Source: an uncultured Eubacteriales bacterium (GTDB taxonomy: Bacteria; Bacillota; Clostridia; Oscillospirales; Acutalibacteraceae). Taken from it: 8,699 nt of DNA. Within the stretch, counting starts at the first letter, position 1, and every line of letters begins with the position of its first letter. The stretch covers positions 1 through 8,699 of the forward strand of contig CAQBRY010000075.1 of NCBI GenBank assembly GCA_948762645.1, written 5' to 3'. Positions 5,737-8,699 of the stretch are shown here, one piece after another. The position numbers and the translations under genes were made by a program. The notes under the pieces were generated by a model, which searched no databases, was not told the origin of the DNA, and worked only from the letters and a program-made list of their open reading frames with translations.

Positions 5737-6423
5737 ATGATAGAATTTAGAAATGTTACAAAAACGTATGATAATTCAACTCTAGCACTGGATAACTTAA
5801 ATATTAAAGTTGAAAAAGCTGAATTTATATTTATAGTTGGATCATCAGGTTCAGGCAAAAGTACATTTTTGAAATTAATGACAAAAGAAGAAGAACCTAC
5901 ATCCGGCCAAATAATTATTAATAATGTTAATATAACTAAAATGAAAAAACGTGATATACCTTATTTAAGAAGAACAATGGGATTGGTTTTTCAGGATTTT
6001 AGACTTATTGAAAAAATGACTGTTTTTGAAAATGTAGCTTTCGCTATGAACATCATTGGGGCTAGTTCAAGAAGTATAAGTAAAAGAGTACCATACGTAT
6101 TAAATCTCGTAGGTCTTGAAGACAAGGCAAGAAGAAAACCTTCCGAACTTTCAGGCGGCGAAAAACAAAGAGTAGGTCTTGCAAGAGCTTTAGTTAATAA
6201 TCCTAATATGATTCTTGCAGACGAACCTACCGGTAATATAGATCCAACAATGTCCTATGAAATCGTAGACCTTCTCGGGAAAATCAATAAATGCGGTACT
6301 ACCATATTAATGGTAACTCATGACATATCAATAGTAAGACAATTTCCTTTCAGGGTGGTTGAAATTTCAAAAGGTAAAGTTGTTAGCGATACTCAAAATC
6401 GGAGTGATGACTTGTGGTTATAA
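5737..6423 (+). CDS. ftsE: Cell division ATP-binding protein FtsE
   Basis: FtsE is the cytoplasmic ABC ATPase that pairs with FtsX and transmits ATP hydrolysis to extracellular peptidoglycan hydrolases. At 228 residues it has the usual length. Visible motifs: Walker A GSSGSGKST (35-43), Q-loop QDFRL (86-90), signature LSGGE (138-142), Walker B MILADEP (158-164) with catalytic E163, D-loop GNID, and switch histidine H195 in THD. The family-typical opening MIEFRNVTKTY fixes the ATG at 5737. GTGGAG lies about 11 nt upstream, slightly far. In-frame GTG at 5725 is an alternative start that I consider less likely. The gene overlaps ftsX by 10 nt. It belongs to a plus-strand operon ftsE-ftsX-M23 peptidase, probably continuing into the S41 protease gene. 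Confidence 0.97.
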   Translation: MIEFRNVTKTYDNSTLALDNLNIKVEKAEFIFIVGSSGSGKSTFLKLMTKEEEPTSGQIIINNVNITKMKKRDIPYLRRTMGLVFQDFRLIEKMTVFENVAFAMNIIGASSRSISKRVPYVLNLVGLEDKARRKPSELSGGEKQRVGLARALVNNPNMILADEPTGNIDPTMSYEIVDLLGKINKCGTTILMVTHDISIVRQFPFRVVEISKGKVVSDTQNRSDDLWL

Positions 6424-7316
6424 ACTCTATAAAATATTTTTTTAAAGAAGGCACTAAAAATGTTTGGGCAAACGGTATGATGTCACTTGCCTCCATCCTG
6501 GTTATGATATGCTGCCTTATACTTACCGGTGGCTCTGTTTTACTTTCTATAAATATAAGTAATATATTAAAAAATATAGAAACTAAAAACAGTATTACAG
6601 TATATTTAAAAAATGAGGTTACTAGCAGTGACGTTTCGGCAATTCAAGAAAAAATAACATCTACACCTAACATCATAAACTGCGAATACTATCCCCGTGA
6701 GGAAGCCGTTAAAGAGTATAAGGAAATGTTGGGAGAACTGTTTGAAGTATTACAGGGCGATGAAAATCCTCTTCCTGATGCTTTTCATGTTTCCATGGAA
6801 GACTTATCACAATATACCGACACTGTAAATGATATTAAATCTATTGAAGGTGTAGAATCCGTAAGCGACAGAAGCGATACAGCTGAAAGATTAACAGATC
6901 TTAACAAATTAATATCAGTAGCGGGATTTTGGATTGTAATGGCTCTTGGAGCCGTATCATTATTTATAGTATCAAACACAATTAAAGTTACTATGCACAA
7001 TAGAAGATTTGAAATTAGTATAATGAAATCCGTTGGTGCTACAAACTGGTTCATTAGATTGCCTTTTTTAATAGAAGGTATCATAATTGGTACTATATCT
7101 GCTTTATCCTCTGTTTTGATTCTTAACTTATCTTATAACAGATTGATGACAGTAATAAACAACATCATACCATTTAGAGGTATACCTTTTGAAAAATTAT
7201 TCTGGCCAGTACTGACAGCCTTTCTGATTGCAGGAATGGCGTTCGGACTTATAGGCGGATTGATATCTATAAGTCGATATTTAAAGAAAGAAGGTGGAGA
7301 AGTTGTTGCATGGTAA
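6414..7316 (+). CDS. ftsX: Cell division permease-like protein FtsX
   Basis: FtsX is the membrane partner of FtsE. It does not transport but changes shape to activate a wall hydrolase outside the cell. It is 300 residues with the standard layout: short cytoplasmic N-terminus, TM1 (about 23-49), a large extracellular loop (about 50-167) that normally binds the coiled coil of the hydrolase, TM2 (about 168-190), the conserved cytoplasmic stretch MHNRRFEISIMKSVGAT (194-210), TM3 (about 214-238), a short outer loop (239-263), and TM4 (about 264-287). The GTG start at 6414 is supported by GGAG 9 nt upstream and gives a 10-nt overlap with ftsE, implying translational coupling. The 3' end overlaps the M23 peptidase gene. 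Confidence 0.96.
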   Translation: MVINSIKYFFKEGTKNVWANGMMSLASILVMICCLILTGGSVLLSINISNILKNIETKNSITVYLKNEVTSSDVSAIQEKITSTPNIINCEYYPREEAVKEYKEMLGELFEVLQGDENPLPDAFHVSMEDLSQYTDTVNDIKSIEGVESVSDRSDTAERLTDLNKLISVAGFWIVMALGAVSLFIVSNTIKVTMHNRRFEISIMKSVGATNWFIRLPFLIEGIIIGTISALSSVLILNLSYNRLMTVINNIIPFRGIPFEKLFWPVLTAFLIAGMAFGLIGGLISISRYLKKEGGEVVAW

Positions 7317-8547
7317 AAATATAAAAAAAACACTTCTAACTTTTATAAGTATTTTATATTCTATCGTTGTAAGTTCACAACCAATTATTTCAGCAAGTAG
7401 TATAAGTCAAAAAGAAAGTTTAAAATCTGATCTACAAAGGCAAACAGAAATCTTAAAAGATAATCTCCAAAAAGCAAAAGAAGGAATACAAGAAGAAGCT
7501 GAAAAGAAAAATATTTTGGACAAGCAAATTGAAATCGTTAAGCAGCAAGTAGATGAGTCAAACCAATACATATCCTCTCTCGAACAAGAAATCAAAGAAT
7601 GTGAGCTAAGAATAAACTCCATTCTCGAAGATATAAAAAAGAAAATGAAAGCCCTCAAGTCTAGCTTAAAATCTATATACATAGCCGGTGACGCTTCAAC
7701 TATAGATATAATACTTAGTGCAAAAGACTTCGATGACTTCTTAGATAAATCTGAACTTGTAAAATCAGTAAGCGACACGATTTCAGATCTTATTGAACAA
7801 TTAAATTTATCTTTAAAAGAACTCGAAAATGAAAAATCCAGCTTACAAGAAAAAGTAAGTCAGGCTGAACAAGAAAGAAATGTACTTTCCCAAAGAAGAA
7901 ATGAACTTCAAGAACTATTTGATGAAAGTGAGCAAATCCTTTCCAAGCTTCAGGAATCAGAACAGCAAGTAAAAAAAGATCTTGATGAAAATGATGCGGA
8001 ATTAAAACAGATCGAAAAACAAATAAAAGAATATTACGAAGAACAACAAAGAAAAAAAGCCGCTGAAGAAGAAGCAAAGAAAAAGGCACAGCAACAATCG
8101 GGTAGTTCAAGTGGACAAACTACCACGTCCCCAGAAACCGTACATAAAGGAAGTTTCATTTGGCCGGTACCGGGATTCTACTATATATCATCAGATTTCT
8201 ATGATTCTGAAGACAGAACTAAATCACATGGAGCTATTGATATAGCCGGAGCGGGAATATACGGGGCTAAAGTAGTAGCATCCGGAGAAGGAAAAGTAAT
8301 TATGGCCAGCTCAGGCGGATGGGGCGGAGGATACGGTACATATGTAATTATTGATCATGGTGATGGGAAATCCACTTTATATGGGCATCTAAGCGGTCTT
8401 GCTAATATAAAAATCGGTGATACGGTATCTCAAGGGCAAACTATTGGTTATGTTGGAAGCACAGGTCATTCAACAGGTCCTCATCTACATTTTGAATGTC
8501 GCATAAATGGAACAAAGGTTGATCCTATGACTTGGATTAAAAGATGA
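7306..8547 (+). CDS. Secreted coiled-coil M23 (LytM) peptidoglycan endopeptidase, probable FtsEX-activated hydrolase
   Basis: This is probably an exported zinc endopeptidase that cuts peptide cross-links in the cell wall under FtsEX control. From the TTG at 7306 it is 413 residues: signal peptide (about 1-30, basic KNIKK then hydrophobic core, ending near ISASS), long coiled coil (about 33-260) rich in Gln/Glu/Lys, Ser/Thr/Gln linker (about 265-283), and M23 domain (about 285-410). The stretch SIYIAGDASTIDIILSAKDF (123-142) matches the conserved segment of CwlO/PcsB-type coiled coils that bind FtsX. M23 residues H308 and D312 (HGAID), H361 (GHLS) and H393/H395 (HLHFE) are all present, so it should be active, unlike EnvC, whose LytM domain is degenerate. 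The start is ambiguous: GTG 7294 lacks a ribosome site, while AAGGTGGAG (7291-7299) precedes TTG 7303 and TTG 7306. The gene overlaps the end of ftsX by 11 nt. Confidence 0.93.
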   Translation: MHGKNIKKTLLTFISILYSIVVSSQPIISASSISQKESLKSDLQRQTEILKDNLQKAKEGIQEEAEKKNILDKQIEIVKQQVDESNQYISSLEQEIKECELRINSILEDIKKKMKALKSSLKSIYIAGDASTIDIILSAKDFDDFLDKSELVKSVSDTISDLIEQLNLSLKELENEKSSLQEKVSQAEQERNVLSQRRNELQELFDESEQILSKLQESEQQVKKDLDENDAELKQIEKQIKEYYEEQQRKKAAEEEAKKKAQQQSGSSSGQTTTSPETVHKGSFIWPVPGFYYISSDFYDSEDRTKSHGAIDIAGAGIYGAKVVASGEGKVIMASSGGWGGGYGTYVIIDHGDGKSTLYGHLSGLANIKIGDTVSQGQTIGYVGSTGHSTGPHLHFECRINGTKVDPMTWIKR

Positions 8548-8578
8548 ATTAATTTTTTGAAAGGTTAAAATCCATATA

Positions 8579-8699
8579 ATGAAATTTATAAATAAAAAAA
8601 TTTCAATCGGTTTAAGTATAATAATAATATTCATAGTAGCTTCTATAGCCTATTCTATAGGCTATAGATTTGCTATGGACAAGTTTAATAGTATAATCT
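8579..8699 (+). CDS. S41-family C-terminal processing protease (CtpA-like), N-terminal 40 residues; cut by right edge
   Basis: Only the first 40 codons are in the window: a basic N-terminus (MKFINKK), one hydrophobic segment (about 8-28) acting as membrane anchor or uncleaved signal, then GYRFAMDKFNSII. This opening resembles the N-termini of clostridial S41/CtpA proteases, which commonly follow ftsEX and the M23 hydrolase gene; the PDZ and catalytic Ser/Lys domains would lie beyond the edge. The gene starts 31 nt after the M23 stop. AAAGG lies about 14 nt before the ATG, farther than ideal, so the start is less certain. If the call holds, it may process or turn over the neighbouring secreted hydrolase. 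The identification rests on context and a short N-terminus. Confidence 0.65.
   Translation, partial: MKFINKKISIGLSIIIIFIVASIAYSIGYRFAMDKFNSII
8642..8668 (+). repeat. Perfect 12+3+12 inverted repeat inside the S41-like coding region
   Basis: TCTATAGCCTAT (8642-8653) and ATAGGCTATAGA (8657-8668) are exact reverse complements around a 3-nt loop. The element lies within the membrane-segment codons for S-I-A-Y-S-I-G-Y-R and also reads as an imperfect direct repeat of TCTATAgcCTAT. It is not followed by a T run, so it is not a standard terminator. Whether it does anything at the RNA level is unknown. Confidence 0.75.

Noticed and set aside
7323..7330. A8 run near the start of the hydrolase gene as a frameshift or slippage site
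   Set aside because: The frame is intact through signal peptide, coiled coil and M23 domain; short A runs are expected in AT-rich lysine codons.
7407..8110. Two minus-strand open frames opposite the hydrolase coiled coil
   Set aside because: They are the antisense of the repetitive Glu/Lys/Gln codons and give Phe/Leu/Ser-rich translations with no known features.

Overview
The window is AT-rich DNA with AGA/TTA-rich codon use, strong GGAG-type ribosome binding sites, several GTG/TTG starts and near-consensus sigma-A-type promoters. Together with the gene content (a CdaR/PucR-type regulator beside ftsE-ftsX, an M23 peptidase and an S41 protease; a NatAB-type exporter) this points to a low-GC Gram-positive anaerobe of the Clostridia. 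The genus cannot be fixed from the sequence alone.

Left half (1-3723), all on the minus strand. Reading in the direction of transcription: a NatA-like ABC ATPase and its overlapping NatB-like ABC-2 permease; a 155-residue protein of unknown function whose N-terminal part looks like a double-glycine (Nif11-type) peptide leader and whose C-terminus is one glycine/alanine-rich membrane helix with a basic tail; a 12-bp hairpin terminator; and the first 371 residues of a P-type (calcium-type) cation ATPase that runs off the left edge. The 155-residue gene has its own promoter, with a run of eight G in the -35/-10 spacer. A related GTCGGGGG word lies upstream of the ATPase gene. These are the only G/C runs of five or more that I found in the window.

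Centre (3724-4163): a very AT-rich divergent intergenic region holding a minus-strand promoter for natAB, a plus-strand promoter for the regulator gene, and several dyad symmetries that could be operators. A TTAG-N-CTAA dyad inside the natAB promoter recurs upstream of the P-type ATPase gene.

Right half (4164-8699), all on the plus strand: a CdaR/PucR-family regulator; a 77-residue unknown membrane protein with a perfect TTGACA-17-TATAAT promoter and a TTG start; then ftsE, ftsX and a coiled-coil M23 endopeptidase in one overlapping operon, followed by the start of an S41 C-terminal-processing protease cut by the right edge. FtsEX is expected to gate the M23 enzyme, coupling ATP hydrolysis in the cytoplasm to cell-wall cleavage outside. 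The enzyme carries the CwlO/PcsB-type coiled coil but has a LytM domain with all visible zinc and catalytic residues, in place of the NlpC/P60 or CHAP domain of the classic Firmicutes partners.

The least explained items are the double-glycine-leader-like protein next to an ABC-2 exporter with no modification enzyme in view, its poly-G promoter, and the conserved-looking 77-residue membrane protein. No mobile elements, CRISPR arrays, tRNA or rRNA genes were seen.
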